The notes under the pieces: generated by a model
What the model was told of the DNA's origin: nothing
The model's database searches: none
What the model saw: the letters and a program-made list of their open reading frames with translations, nothing else
NCBI GenBank assembly: GCA_900045905.1
Contig: FCNS01000008.1
Coordinates: 208,526 to 272,525, forward strand
Source of the DNA: Clostridiales bacterium CHKCI001
GTDB taxonomy: Bacteria; Bacillota; Clostridia; Lachnospirales; Lachnospiraceae
Direction: 5' to 3'
DNA length: 64,000 nt
Position numbers and translations under genes: made by a program
Shown: positions 35,708 to 44,126 of the stretch, piece by piece
Position numbering within the stretch: the stretch's first letter is position 1
Layout: every line of letters begins with the position of its first letter

Positions 35708-36877
35708 ATGACAAAAATCAAATGCTTGAATCCAATTTCTCATGTAGGTATGGATTTATTAACTGATAATTATGAATTAACAGATAACTTTGCTGAGGCA
35801 GATGCAGCACTCGTCCGCAGTGCTTCTGTCCATGATTTAGAACTTCCAGATTCTTTATTGGCTATTGCCAGAGCTGGCGCTGGCGTCAATAATATTCCAC
35901 TGGAAAAATGTGCCGATAAAGGTATTGTTGTATTCAATACACCTGGCGCAAACGCAAATGGTGTAAAAGAACTCGTATTGGCAGGTATGTTACTTGGAGC
36001 TAGAGATATCATTGGTGGAGCCAATTGGGTTCAAGATCACAAAGAGGATCCTGCTATTAATAAAACAGTTGAAAAGAGTAAAAAGCAATTTGCTGGTACA
36101 GAAATTACTGGAAAGAAGCTTGGAGTAATCGGTCTTGGAGCAATTGGAGTCTTAGTTGCTAATGCTGCGAATCACCTTGGCATGGAAGTGTATGGATGTG
36201 ACCCATATTTATCCGTAGAACACGCTTTAAACCTGTCACACAACATTCATGTTGTAAAAGATAACGATACAATCTATGAAAACTGTGATTATATTACCGT
36301 TCATGTACCATTGTTAGATGCAACAAGAGGCATGATTAACAAAGACACCATTGCTAAGATGAAAGATGGAGTTATTATTTTGAACTTTGCAAGAGATCTT
36401 CTTGTAAACGATGAGGATATGGCAGAGGCACTTTCCACTGGAAAGGTTCGAAAATATATTACAGACTTCCCAAATGCTAAGAGTGCTAACATGCCAAATA
36501 CAATCGCAATCCCACATCTTGGAGCTTCCACAGAAGAATCGGAAGATAATTGTGCAGTCATGGCAGTAAAAGAATTAACGGACTATATTGAAAACGGAAA
36601 TATTACAAATTCCGTTAATTACCCAACATGTAGTCTTGGGCCTGTTCCAGAGGGCGTTGTTCGTGTTTGTATTGCACACCGCAATGTTCCAAACGTAATT
36701 GGACGATTCACGAGTATTCTTGGAGAAGCAGATGTCAATATACGTGATATGGTTTCTAAGAGTCGTGGTTCCTATTCTTATGCAATCTTTGACTTAGATC
36801 ATCCAATGCAGTCCGATTATCTGGAGAAACTTTCCGATATGAATGCAGTCTTAAAAGTACGTATTATTGAAAAATAA
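35708..36877 (+). CDS. serA: D-3-phosphoglycerate dehydrogenase
   Basis: It oxidises 3-phosphoglycerate with NAD in the first committed step of serine synthesis. The 389-residue form has the D-2-hydroxyacid dehydrogenase fold: GVIGLGAIGVLVANAANHLGMEVYGCDP for NAD binding, catalytic Arg in NFARDLLVN, Glu in the following segment and His in AIPHLGASTEESE. A C-terminal ACT-like region (about 320-389, RVCIAHRNVPNVIGRFTSILGEADVNIRDM) suggests serine feedback. It is the short type, lacking the intervening domain. Confidence 0.97.
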   Translation: MTKIKCLNPISHVGMDLLTDNYELTDNFAEADAALVRSASVHDLELPDSLLAIARAGAGVNNIPLEKCADKGIVVFNTPGANANGVKELVLAGMLLGARDIIGGANWVQDHKEDPAINKTVEKSKKQFAGTEITGKKLGVIGLGAIGVLVANAANHLGMEVYGCDPYLSVEHALNLSHNIHVVKDNDTIYENCDYITVHVPLLDATRGMINKDTIAKMKDGVIILNFARDLLVNDEDMAEALSTGKVRKYITDFPNAKSANMPNTIAIPHLGASTEESEDNCAVMAVKELTDYIENGNITNSVNYPTCSLGPVPEGVVRVCIAHRNVPNVIGRFTSILGEADVNIRDMVSKSRGSYSYAIFDLDHPMQSDYLEKLSDMNAVLKVRIIEK

Positions 36878-36891
36878 TTGAAAGGAATATT

Positions 36892-38127
36892 ATGGCAATT
36901 GTAAAACCATTTTCAGCCATAAGACCAGCTGCCTCTGTTGCAAAACAGGTGGCAGCTCTTCCTTATGACGTATATAATCGAAAAGAAGCCTGTGATATTG
37001 TTTCCCGCAATCCACTTTCCTTTCTGGCGATTGACCGAGCAGAAACACAGTTTGAGGATTCTGTTGATACCTATGATCCTCGCGTTTATCAAAAGGCAAG
37101 TGAACTGCTTCACGAACGCATTCAAGATGGAATTTTTGTCACAGACTCAGAACAATGTTATTATATCTATGAACAAACCATGAACCAAAGGACACAGACA
37201 GGTATTGTTGCATGCTGTTCCATTGATGACTATGCCAGTGGTGTAATTCGTCGTCATGAGAATACTCGTGCTGAAAAAGAGGCCGATCGTATCCATCATG
37301 TTGATGCTTGCAACGCACAGACTGGTCCTATTTTTTTAGCATATCGCTCTAGTTCTACAATCAATGAAATTATACTCGATGAGAAACGTTCTCTTCCTAT
37401 TTATGATTTTTTATCGGACGATGAAGTTCGTCACACCGTATGGAAAATTTCAAATCCAGACAACATTCACCGTTTAGAAGCTGCTTTTCAGGAAATTCCT
37501 CACACTTATATCGCTGATGGTCACCATCGTGCTGCTTCTGCTGTCCATGTTGGATTTGATCGAAGAGCTGCACATCCAGACTATACTGGACAGGAAGAAT
37601 TTAATTATTTTCTCTCTGTTCTTTTTCCAGATGATGAACTATTCATTCTTCCTTATAACCGTGTTGTGAAGGATCTTGGAGGATTTACAACTGAACAATT
37701 TTTATCCATTCTTTGTAAAAAATTTTTGGTTACTGCAAAATCCAAAGCGGTTGTTCCTTCTCATAAGGGTAGTTTTGGTATGTTTTTAAATAATCAATGG
37801 TATCAGCTAGATCTTCTTCCACAATTTTTCAGCAATGATCCAATTATGGGACTAGACGTATCTCTTCTAAATGAACATATCTTATCTCCAGTTTTAAAAA
37901 TTAGAGATTTACGCACTGACAAAAGAATTGATTTTATTGGAGGAATTCGAGGTACAAAAGAATTAGAACGACGTTGTCATATAGACATGAAAGTAGCATT
38001 TTCTATGTATCCAACTTCTATTCAAGAACTCTTTGCTGTAGCAGATAGCGGGAAACTAATGCCGCCGAAATCTACCTGGTTTGAACCCAAATTAAGAAGT
38101 GGATTATTTATCCACTCGATTCAATAA
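36892..38127 (+). CDS. DUF1015 family protein of the serine operon
   Basis: This 411-residue cytosolic protein belongs to DUF1015, recognised from IVKPFSAIRPAASVAKQVAALPYDVYNRKEA at the N-terminus, RRHENTRAEKEADRIHHVDACNAQTGPIFL, and YIADGHHRAASAVH near residue 205. The DGHHR motif resembles the phosphate-handling motif of ParB/sulfiredoxin-fold enzymes. It is 14 bases downstream of serA, and no classical phosphoserine phosphatase (serB) is present. A role in the last serine step or in serine phosphate metabolism is inferred from gene order only. Confidence 0.85.
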   Translation: MAIVKPFSAIRPAASVAKQVAALPYDVYNRKEACDIVSRNPLSFLAIDRAETQFEDSVDTYDPRVYQKASELLHERIQDGIFVTDSEQCYYIYEQTMNQRTQTGIVACCSIDDYASGVIRRHENTRAEKEADRIHHVDACNAQTGPIFLAYRSSSTINEIILDEKRSLPIYDFLSDDEVRHTVWKISNPDNIHRLEAAFQEIPHTYIADGHHRAASAVHVGFDRRAAHPDYTGQEEFNYFLSVLFPDDELFILPYNRVVKDLGGFTTEQFLSILCKKFLVTAKSKAVVPSHKGSFGMFLNNQWYQLDLLPQFFSNDPIMGLDVSLLNEHILSPVLKIRDLRTDKRIDFIGGIRGTKELERRCHIDMKVAFSMYPTSIQELFAVADSGKLMPPKSTWFEPKLRSGLFIHSIQ

Positions 38128-38138
38128 TAGGAGGATAT

Positions 38139-38804
38139 ATGAATTCAAATTATCCTGTTTTTATTCTTTCCAGCGAAAAAGAAATTGAACAATGTCCTAT
38201 TTTTACTGTAGATGAATTTCGCTGGAACTGTGTTTATCGTCCTGAAACAACAGGACGCCTTGGATATATTCCTGGAAAAGGATTTTTCCTAAAGATGACT
38301 TGTTTAGAATCTAATCCTATGCGTAATAATTTTGGACCAAATTCTATGGTATATAAAGATAGTGCAATGGAAGGTTTTTTCTGCTTCTCTGAAATGAATT
38401 CATCTTCTTGCAGCTACATGAATTTTGAAATGAATGCAAATAGTGCCCTTTTAATTCAAAGAGGAGAGGGAAGATTCAACCGAACTTTTCTGTCAGAAGA
38501 AGAGGTACTTTCCTGCCACTGCCAGGCAGAAATATTTCCAGATTATTGGACTGTTTCTACATGGATTCCAGAAACTCTAATACGTCATTACTATAATATT
38601 GATTCATTTTCAGAGGGTTTTATGTTTCATTGCAATTTTTTCAAAATATCTGAAACATCAGAGATTGAACATTACGCTTCTGCATATCCAATTAACAGTG
38701 CAGAACCTAATTTCCATCTCCCGGAATTTTTTGGAACTGCCATAATTGTTCAAAACACGAATACTTCTAGGAACTACAAGTCATCAGAAATACAAAACAA
38801 CTAA
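38139..38804 (+). CDS. CBM9-like carbohydrate-binding family protein
   Basis: This 221-residue protein has no signal peptide. Segments such as FRWNCVYRPETTGRLGYIPGKGFFLKMTCLESNP, VYKDSAMEGFFCF and YMNFEMNANSALL match the small carbohydrate-binding family 9-like proteins common in Lachnospiraceae, which have a DOMON/CBM9 beta-sandwich. It follows the DUF1015 gene by 11 bases with AGGAGG and is probably co-transcribed. The ligand is unknown, and cytosolic location makes a polysaccharide-binding role doubtful. Confidence 0.75.
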   Translation: MNSNYPVFILSSEKEIEQCPIFTVDEFRWNCVYRPETTGRLGYIPGKGFFLKMTCLESNPMRNNFGPNSMVYKDSAMEGFFCFSEMNSSSCSYMNFEMNANSALLIQRGEGRFNRTFLSEEEVLSCHCQAEIFPDYWTVSTWIPETLIRHYYNIDSFSEGFMFHCNFFKISETSEIEHYASAYPINSAEPNFHLPEFFGTAIIVQNTNTSRNYKSSEIQNN

Positions 38805-38879
38805 TCTTTCTCCATAATTTGCTCCAGGAAGTAAGACATGTTGTATAATGATTTTACAATAGAACCTTATATTAAGTTA

Positions 38880-38936
38880 AAAAAGAATGCATTTTGCAAT
38901 GGTTTTTATTGCCGAGTCAAAACGCATTCTTTTGTA
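38880..38936. terminator. Bidirectional terminator between serine and spoVA genes
   Basis: AAAAGAATGC-TTTTG pairs with CAAAA-GCATTCTTTT around a 22-base loop. T-rich sequence follows in both directions. Confidence 0.75.
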
Positions 38937-38965
38937 TACCAGATTTTTTCGTTATTTCTATTAGA

Positions 38966-39322
38966 CTATTTTTTCATTTTCGGTTGAAAGAAAATGGATG
39001 CCAAATATCCAAATATTAGTGCTGCCGATATCCCAGCGGCACTTGCGGTTAATCCTCCTTTTAATAATCCCAATAAACCTTCTGTTTCAATGCCCTTTTT
39101 TACCCCTTTCCACAGCGTATTGCCAAATCCCAACAATGGTACCGTAGCCCCTGCTCCTGCCCATTGTGCAAATGGTTCGTAAAGTCCAATACTTCCAAGT
39201 ATTGCTCCACTTACTACAAGCAAAACCATAATACGGCCAGGCATTAATTTTGTTTTATCCATTAATAACTGTACAACTGCACAAATTGCTCCTCCAACTA
39301 AAAATGCTTTTATATATTCCAT
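38966..39322 (-). CDS. spoVAE: Stage V sporulation protein AE (SpoVAEb-type)
   Basis: A 118-residue membrane protein of the SpoVA channel, which moves dipicolinic acid into the forespore and out during germination. The MEYIKAFLVGGAICAVVQLLMDKTKLMPGRIMVLLV start and LLGFGNTLWKGVKKGI are typical. It is the last visible gene of the spoVA cluster; no spoVAEa or spoVAF follows. An AGGAGG site precedes the start. Confidence 0.93.
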   Translation of the reverse strand: MEYIKAFLVGGAICAVVQLLMDKTKLMPGRIMVLLVVSGAILGSIGLYEPFAQWAGAGATVPLLGFGNTLWKGVKKGIETEGLLGLLKGGLTASAAGISAALIFGYLASIFFQPKMKK

Positions 39323-39360
39323 TGTTGCCTCCTAATACCATAACCTTATAATAAAACCTC

Positions 39361-39398
39361 CATACTCGCTTTGCGAGCACCACTACAATATAAAAGTC
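39361..39398 (-). repeat. Fragment of the dispersed structured repeat
   Basis: On the minus strand it reads GACTTTTATATTGTAGTGGT then GCTCGCAAAGCGAG, closely matching 11995-12031 on the plus strand. The terminal CTCGC/GCGAG forms a small hairpin. It lies between spoVAD and spoVAE. Confidence 0.65.
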
Positions 39399-39426
39399 GA
39401 AGTGTTTCTTTTTTCTTAATTTCATT

Positions 39427-40434
39427 TTATTCTACCTGCTCAATAATCACTGCATGTGCAATTCCTGGTATGGTCTGTCCTTCATTAAAACTCGTCTTAG
39501 AAAGTAATGCACCTGTTGGAACGAATAATACTTTTTTCCATGTTTTTTCCTGAATCATCCGAAGTACATAAGAACAAAGTGTCACTGCTGCACAACCGCA
39601 TCCACTTCCTCCCGCTTCTGCATTCTGCACTTCCATATTATAGATTTCTAACCCACAATCCATATGCTGTTTTTGTATATCATACCCCTGATCCATTAAC
39701 AGATCAAGCAACGCTCTTTGACCAACTTTTCCTAAGTCTCCAGTGATAATTTTATCATACTCGCTTGGCTGGACTTGAAAATCTTTAAAATTTTGTGCAA
39801 TCGTATCAGCGGCTGCTGGAGCCATTGCTGCTCCCATATTTTGAGAGTCCCGCACCCCATAATCAATAATTTTTCCTGTAGTAATTCCTGCAATTTGAGC
39901 AAATCCTCCCTCTTGTCCAAGTATTACTGCACCTGAACCAGTCACCGTCCATGTAGCACATGCTGGACGTTGGTTTCCATATTCCAATGGATATCGGAAT
40001 TCTTTTTCTGCACTCGCAAAATGACTGGAAGTTAAACACATAACATAGTCTGCATATCCTGCTGACATTACAATCGAGCCTAAACTTAATGATTCTCCCA
40101 TTGTAGAACAGGCCCCATAAAGACCAAACAATGGAATATTCATATCCAATAATCCAAAGGATGTTGCAATGTCTTGTCCAAGTAAATCTCCTGCAAATAA
40201 ATAACGAATAGATGGTTTTGCTACAGCGGCTTTTTGAATCACCAGCTCTGCTGCACGTTTTTGAAGTTCACTTTCTGCCTCTTCCCATGTTTTTTTTCCA
40301 AATTTATCATCCTGTTCCACTTGGTCAAATAACTTGCCCAGAGGACCTTCTCCTTCTTTTGATCCTACTACGGAAGATGCCCCTAAAATACGTGGTTTCT
40401 TTCTAAATTCAATACTTGCCTTTCCTTTTTTCAT
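39427..40434 (-). CDS. spoVAD: Stage V sporulation protein AD
   Basis: This peripheral SpoVA subunit binds dipicolinic acid and has a thiolase-like fold. The 335-residue protein starts MKKGKASIEFRKKPRILGASSVVG and shows LYGACSTMGESLSLGSIVMSAGYADYVMCLTSSHFASAEKEFRYPLEYG, the family hallmark. The start at 40434 overlaps the spoVAC stop by one base (TGATG); the frame is open to 40494 but the extension lies inside spoVAC. Confidence 0.95.
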   Translation of the reverse strand: MKKGKASIEFRKKPRILGASSVVGSKEGEGPLGKLFDQVEQDDKFGKKTWEEAESELQKRAAELVIQKAAVAKPSIRYLFAGDLLGQDIATSFGLLDMNIPLFGLYGACSTMGESLSLGSIVMSAGYADYVMCLTSSHFASAEKEFRYPLEYGNQRPACATWTVTGSGAVILGQEGGFAQIAGITTGKIIDYGVRDSQNMGAAMAPAAADTIAQNFKDFQVQPSEYDKIITGDLGKVGQRALLDLLMDQGYDIQKQHMDCGLEIYNMEVQNAEAGGSGCGCAAVTLCSYVLRMIQEKTWKKVLFVPTGALLSKTSFNEGQTIPGIAHAVIIEQVE

Positions 40435-40901
40435 CACATACCTCCCATGATTCCTGTCATTTGCAATAAATAGTACAATACTCCAAGCAGCCATGAACTA
40501 AATATTCCATAAAGAATAACAGGTCCTGAAATTGTGAAAATATTAACCCCAATTCCAAATACTTGTCCTTCTTTTTTATACTCAATTGCTGGTGCTGCAA
40601 CCGAATTCGCAAACCCTGTGATTGGCACTAGCACACCTGCTCCAGCAAATCTTGCAATTGGGGAAAAAAGATGTAGTCCTGTTAATAAAATTGAAGTTCC
40701 AATTAGACAGATTGACGTCCAAGTTCCTGCGTCTTCTTTTTTTATATCCATAGATAAGAACCAATTCATTAAAACCTGACCAAATAAGCAAACAATCCCT
40801 CCCACCACAAATGCTTTTAACATATTGAGCCAAATATTATGAGAAGGTGTTACTTCTTTAATATATTCTTGATAAATCTTTTTTTGCTGCTCTGTGTTCA
40901 A
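40434..40901 (-). CDS. spoVAC: Stage V sporulation protein AC
   Basis: This integral membrane subunit of the SpoVA channel is thought in Bacillus to act as a mechanosensitive channel. It is about 155 residues with motifs TPSHNIWLNMLKAFVVGGIVCLFGQ, GAGVLVPITGFANSVAAPAIEYKKEGQVFGIGVNIFTISGPVILYG. The start is probably TTG 40901, six bases after GAGGTG; the GTG at 40910 sits directly on the ribosome binding site. It is followed immediately by spoVAD. Confidence 0.93.
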   Translation of the reverse strand: MNTEQQKKIYQEYIKEVTPSHNIWLNMLKAFVVGGIVCLFGQVLMNWFLSMDIKKEDAGTWTSICLIGTSILLTGLHLFSPIARFAGAGVLVPITGFANSVAAPAIEYKKEGQVFGIGVNIFTISGPVILYGIFSSWLLGVLYYLLQMTGIMGGM

Positions 40902-40948
40902 ACAAACCACCTCTTTTTAAATATAAATATCTTATGTCTTATAAGATT

Positions 40949-40996
40949 TTTATTATCGTGATATCCAAAAGAAAGCTCCAGTGAAGGTTTCTTTTG
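40949..40996. repeat. Short dispersed repeat, copy 2, with hairpin
   Basis: TTATTATCGTGATAT repeats the sequence at 13807. CAAAAGAAA (40966-40974) pairs with TTTCTTTTG (40988-40996). It lies in the 137-base gap between spoVAB and spoVAC, an unusual break in an operon that is otherwise tightly packed. Confidence 0.5.
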
Positions 40997-41038
40997 TTTA
41001 ATTTTTTATATCCTCCACTATTATTCATTAACTTTTCA

Positions 41039-41464
41039 TTATGAAAGCAAATGCTTTCCATAGAGGAGAAAAGATCCTATCATTTTTCCGAGTGCCAGTG
41101 CAACTATAATCGCCCAGAATCCTACTTTTATTCTACATCTTCGTATCATAATAGGAAAGACATCTACAATTTCGGCCAGAGACATAACTAGACATCCGAC
41201 AAATATTCCGCAGCAAACCCCAAATAAGCTTAATCCAATTATCCCGAAAGGCAATGGAACTTTATAGAGATCCACTAGATTCCCAATTCCTCCTCCAAGG
41301 GCAATTGCAGTTTCATATATACGTACTCGATGCCCAGTTCTTGTTACTCCAGCCATCCGTGGTATCATTCCTATGACAGTAATTAATGCAAAAACTCCTG
41401 CTGCCGTTGCCATTCCTCCTGCCAATCCAGTAAGGAATACGATCGTCTGTCTAGTCAGCCACAT
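41039..41464 (-). CDS. spoVAB: Stage V sporulation protein AB
   Basis: This 141-residue membrane protein with four to five helices starts with GLAGGMATAAGVFALITVIGMIPRMAGVTRTGHRVRIYETAIALGGGIGNLVDLY, the SpoVAB signature. It overlaps the spoVAA 3' end by ten bases. The ribosome binding site is weak (GGTGA), consistent with coupled translation. Confidence 0.93.
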   Translation of the reverse strand: MWLTRQTIVFLTGLAGGMATAAGVFALITVIGMIPRMAGVTRTGHRVRIYETAIALGGGIGNLVDLYKVPLPFGIIGLSLFGVCCGIFVGCLVMSLAEIVDVFPIMIRRCRIKVGFWAIIVALALGKMIGSFLLYGKHLLS

Positions 41465-42087
41465 CTATATTCATCACCTTTCCCAGTTCTCCTTTCTGCA
41501 TCCTTAATAATCGCAGTATTTAGATCCTGTTCATAAAGTCTCATTTCCATTTCCAATGGAGTTGGGTCAGATGTTACTTTCTTTTTGGAAAAATGATTAT
41601 AAAATACAAGAATTCCGAGCGGAAGACCAATGGAATATCCAATCTCAATTGCTGTAAATCCATTCGATTGTGCTCCAGTTACCAAATGGTAGATTTTCTG
41701 AAAAACATCAGAAACTCCAACATCGTTATTAAATGTTATAATTGCGAATGCTGCTCCAAAAAAAATAATAATACAAACAAATAACGTGCGAATCCATTCC
41801 CATATTTTATTTCCCTTTTGATTTAATCCATATTCTACAATAAAGTCTGTTTCCCCTAAATTTTCTACTTCTACATCAGGATAGTTCTGTTGAATTAACT
41901 GTACAACATCAAAAACAGAGTAAAGATAACGCCCTTTTTCTGTTGGAATATTGGTAAGTTTCAACGCCATACATTTGCTTAAAATTGCTTTATCTTTGCA
42001 CCACATCTGTGCAATATGTCCAATTACAATACTTGGTTCATTCACTGTAATATTTTGTTCTAATTTAATATAAAGAGTTTCTGCCAA
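41455..42087 (-). CDS. spoVAA: Stage V sporulation protein AA
   Basis: This 210-residue protein has a soluble N-terminal half (LYIKLEQNITVNEPSIVIGHIAQMWCKDKAI) and two membrane helices (about 94-116 and 145-165), as in SpoVAA. It starts at TTG 42087 after AGGTG. It is the first spoVA gene and lies downstream of a 40-residue small membrane protein and sigF. Confidence 0.92.
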   Translation of the reverse strand: MAETLYIKLEQNITVNEPSIVIGHIAQMWCKDKAILSKCMALKLTNIPTEKGRYLYSVFDVVQLIQQNYPDVEVENLGETDFIVEYGLNQKGNKIWEWIRTLFVCIIIFFGAAFAIITFNNDVGVSDVFQKIYHLVTGAQSNGFTAIEIGYSIGLPLGILVFYNHFSKKKVTSDPTPLEMEMRLYEQDLNTAIIKDAERRTGKGDEYRCG

Positions 42088-42097
42088 AATGTTTCAC

Positions 42098-42220
42098 CTA
42101 CTTTACTGTTCTCACAAGAGTTGCATTTGTAAATTGTTTTTCTGATGTTGTTGTGTAATACCATACCCCACCAATTAAAATAGCAATTATCATAAGTAAA
42201 ATAAAGATTTTTACTTTCAC
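42098..42220 (-). CDS. 40-residue single-pass membrane protein between sigF and spoVAA
   Basis: A GTG-started frame encodes a peptide with a Lys-containing start (MKVKIF), one hydrophobic helix (ILLMIIAILIGGVWYY) and a polar tail ending LVRTVK. AGGAG lies nine bases upstream, and the stop is 11 bases before spoVAA. I know no named family. Its place between sporulation genes suggests forespore expression, but this is inference. Confidence 0.6.
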   Translation of the reverse strand: MKVKIFILLMIIAILIGGVWYYTTTSEKQFTNATLVRTVK

Positions 42221-42349
42221 ATTTCACTGCTCCTCTCTTTTAACCACAGTATGTGCAAAATAAAAATCTTTATTCTATGAATTATTTTTAATTTTAATTC
42301 TATTATTGTTTTATTTTCTCTTAAGTTAATGTTTTGCTAAAACATAAAT

Positions 42350-43084
42350 TTAAGAATGAATAAACGTTTCCTTTAATTTTTCTCTCATTCTTTTTAAAAT
42401 TCTTTTTTCAAGCCGCGATACTTGCACTTGAGAAATACCCATACAGCGAGCAATTTCTGTTTGCGTCTGATCACAGTAATAACGCATTGCTATAATTTTT
42501 CTTTCCTGTGGTTCTAACTCCTTTAATAATTGTTTTAACACAATTCTATTTAGCAATTGTTCGTTTTCTTTATTTTCCTCTTCCAATTTATCCATAAGCT
42601 GAATTGCAGCTCCATCTCCTTGATAAATCGTCTTATGCAAGCTCTCTACTTCGGCTGAAGACTCCATTGCTTCCGCCAATTCCTCACAAGTAATTCCTAT
42701 CTCTTGTGCAATTTCCTCCATTGTCGGTTCCCTTCCAGATTTTCTGTAAATTTCTTCTTGAATTGTTCTGGCTTTCATAGCGGTTTCTTTTAAAGAACGA
42801 CTCACTTTCAACATTCCATCATCCCTTAGAAATCGTTTAATCTCCCCTGTAATCATTGGAACTGCATAAGTAGAAAACTTCACATTAAAATCTGTATCGA
42901 ATTTATCAATTGCTTTCATAAGTCCGATACTTCCAATCTGAAATAAATCTTCTATCTCTTGTCCTCTTCCCTGGAATCTGCGGACAATACTCCATACTAA
43001 TCCAAGATTTTCTTCCACTACTGTATCCCGAGCTTTACGGTTTCCCTCGTGAGCTGCCAGAATCAACTCGATTGTATGATCCAT
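42350..43084 (-). CDS. sigF: RNA polymerase sporulation sigma factor SigF
   Basis: The forespore-specific sigma factor held by SpoIIAB until engulfment. The 244-residue sigma-70 protein has region 2 (ENLGLVWSIVRRFQGRGQEIEDLFQIGSIGLMKAIDKFD), FSTYAVPMITGEIKRFLRDDG and region 4 with helix-turn-helix QTQTEIARCMGISQVQVSRLEKRIL. Linkage to spoIIAA and spoIIAB identifies it as sigF over sigG. It starts 16 bases after spoIIAB with GGTGAGG. Confidence 0.96.
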   Translation of the reverse strand: MDHTIELILAAHEGNRKARDTVVEENLGLVWSIVRRFQGRGQEIEDLFQIGSIGLMKAIDKFDTDFNVKFSTYAVPMITGEIKRFLRDDGMLKVSRSLKETAMKARTIQEEIYRKSGREPTMEEIAQEIGITCEELAEAMESSAEVESLHKTIYQGDGAAIQLMDKLEEENKENEQLLNRIVLKQLLKELEPQERKIIAMRYYCDQTQTEIARCMGISQVQVSRLEKRILKRMREKLKETFIHS

Positions 43085-43100
43085 ATTGCCTCACCACCCG

Positions 43101-43562
43101 TCATTCATAAATTGTATGCCCTAATTGTTTTGTCATTGTTACCGTTGTGCCTTTTCCAACTTCAGATTCTACATTTACTTCATCCATAAACGCCTCCATA
43201 AAAGAAAATCCCATCCCAGAACGTTCTCCTCCCTTTACTCCAGAATAGAGCGGTTCCATTGCCTGCTTAATATCTTCAATTCCAATTCCATCATCATGAA
43301 TACTAACTTGAATGACTCCTTCTTTTCTCTTCGCTTGTATAATTACAACTCCTTCTTTACTTTGATACCCATGAATAATTGCGTTTGTCACTGCTTCCGA
43401 TACTGCCGTTTTTACATCATCTACTTCCTCCACAGTAGGATCCATTCTTGCCATAAAAGCAGCTACCACAACTCTTGCAAAGCCTTCATTATAAGAATGG
43501 CTTTCAAATTCTAATCTCATGCTTTCCCATTTTTCATCTTCCTTTGCCTCTATATTACTCAT
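43101..43562 (-). CDS. spoIIAB: Anti-sigma F factor / serine kinase
   Basis: This GHKL-type kinase binds SigF and phosphorylates SpoIIAA. The protein of about 153 residues shows the N box EAVTNAIIHGYQ, G1 HDDGIGIEDI and G2 GERSGMGFSFMEAFMD. The start at 43562 is chosen because AGGAGG lies upstream; a Met at 43586 is less likely. An unusual 134-base gap separates it from spoIIAA. Confidence 0.95.
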   Translation of the reverse strand: MSNIEAKEDEKWESMRLEFESHSYNEGFARVVVAAFMARMDPTVEEVDDVKTAVSEAVTNAIIHGYQSKEGVVIIQAKRKEGVIQVSIHDDGIGIEDIKQAMEPLYSGVKGGERSGMGFSFMEAFMDEVNVESEVGKGTTVTMTKQLGHTIYE

Positions 43563-43696
43563 CTTAACTCCTCCTAAATTTTCCATTTTTCAAGCAGAAA
43601 TTTCCGAAAGGGAATCTCCTTGTCTTGTAAAGCGACCACTCGGAATCCGCTTTGCTACTTCTATATCTTTTTTAATAATCGGTCCCCTTAATACGA

Positions 43697-44011
43697 TTAG
43701 ATACTTCTCATAATTTGATAAATTCCAGATAATTTTAAAATCCTCCTTATTCTAGGATCTTCTCCAAAAATGACCGTTTCTCCCCCTAGTGCCTTCATCT
43801 TACGATATCGACTTAATAAAGCTCCAATTCCTGCACTATCCATAAACCCTGTTTTTGTAAAATCAAAAATAATTCGGTTTACAGGATTATGTTTTATGAT
43901 TTCATCCGTATCTTTCTTTAAATTTTGGCAGCTATGATCATCCACTTCATACGGTAAACAAATTACCAAACTTCTTCCAAGTAATTTATATTCTACTTCC
44001 TTCTGTTCCAT
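43697..44011 (-). CDS. spoIIAA: Anti-anti-sigma factor
   Basis: This STAS-domain protein releases SigF by binding SpoIIAB when dephosphorylated. The 104 residues include the phosphorylated Ser in FMDSAGIGALLSRYRKMKALGG. The C-terminus (RILKLSGIYQIMRSI) is a little shorter than in Bacillus (117 residues). A strong AGGAGGTAAG site precedes the ATG. It leads the spoIIA cluster. Confidence 0.95.
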   Translation of the reverse strand: MEQKEVEYKLLGRSLVICLPYEVDDHSCQNLKKDTDEIIKHNPVNRIIFDFTKTGFMDSAGIGALLSRYRKMKALGGETVIFGEDPRIRRILKLSGIYQIMRSI

Positions 44012-44126
44012 CTTCTTTCTTACCTCCTATTTTATATTCCGACGATATCTCCTATTTTTTGCATGAAAAAAGAGAATGTACCTTAGATATTCTCTGATGT
44101 ACATTCTCTTTGCATCCTTCGTATTT

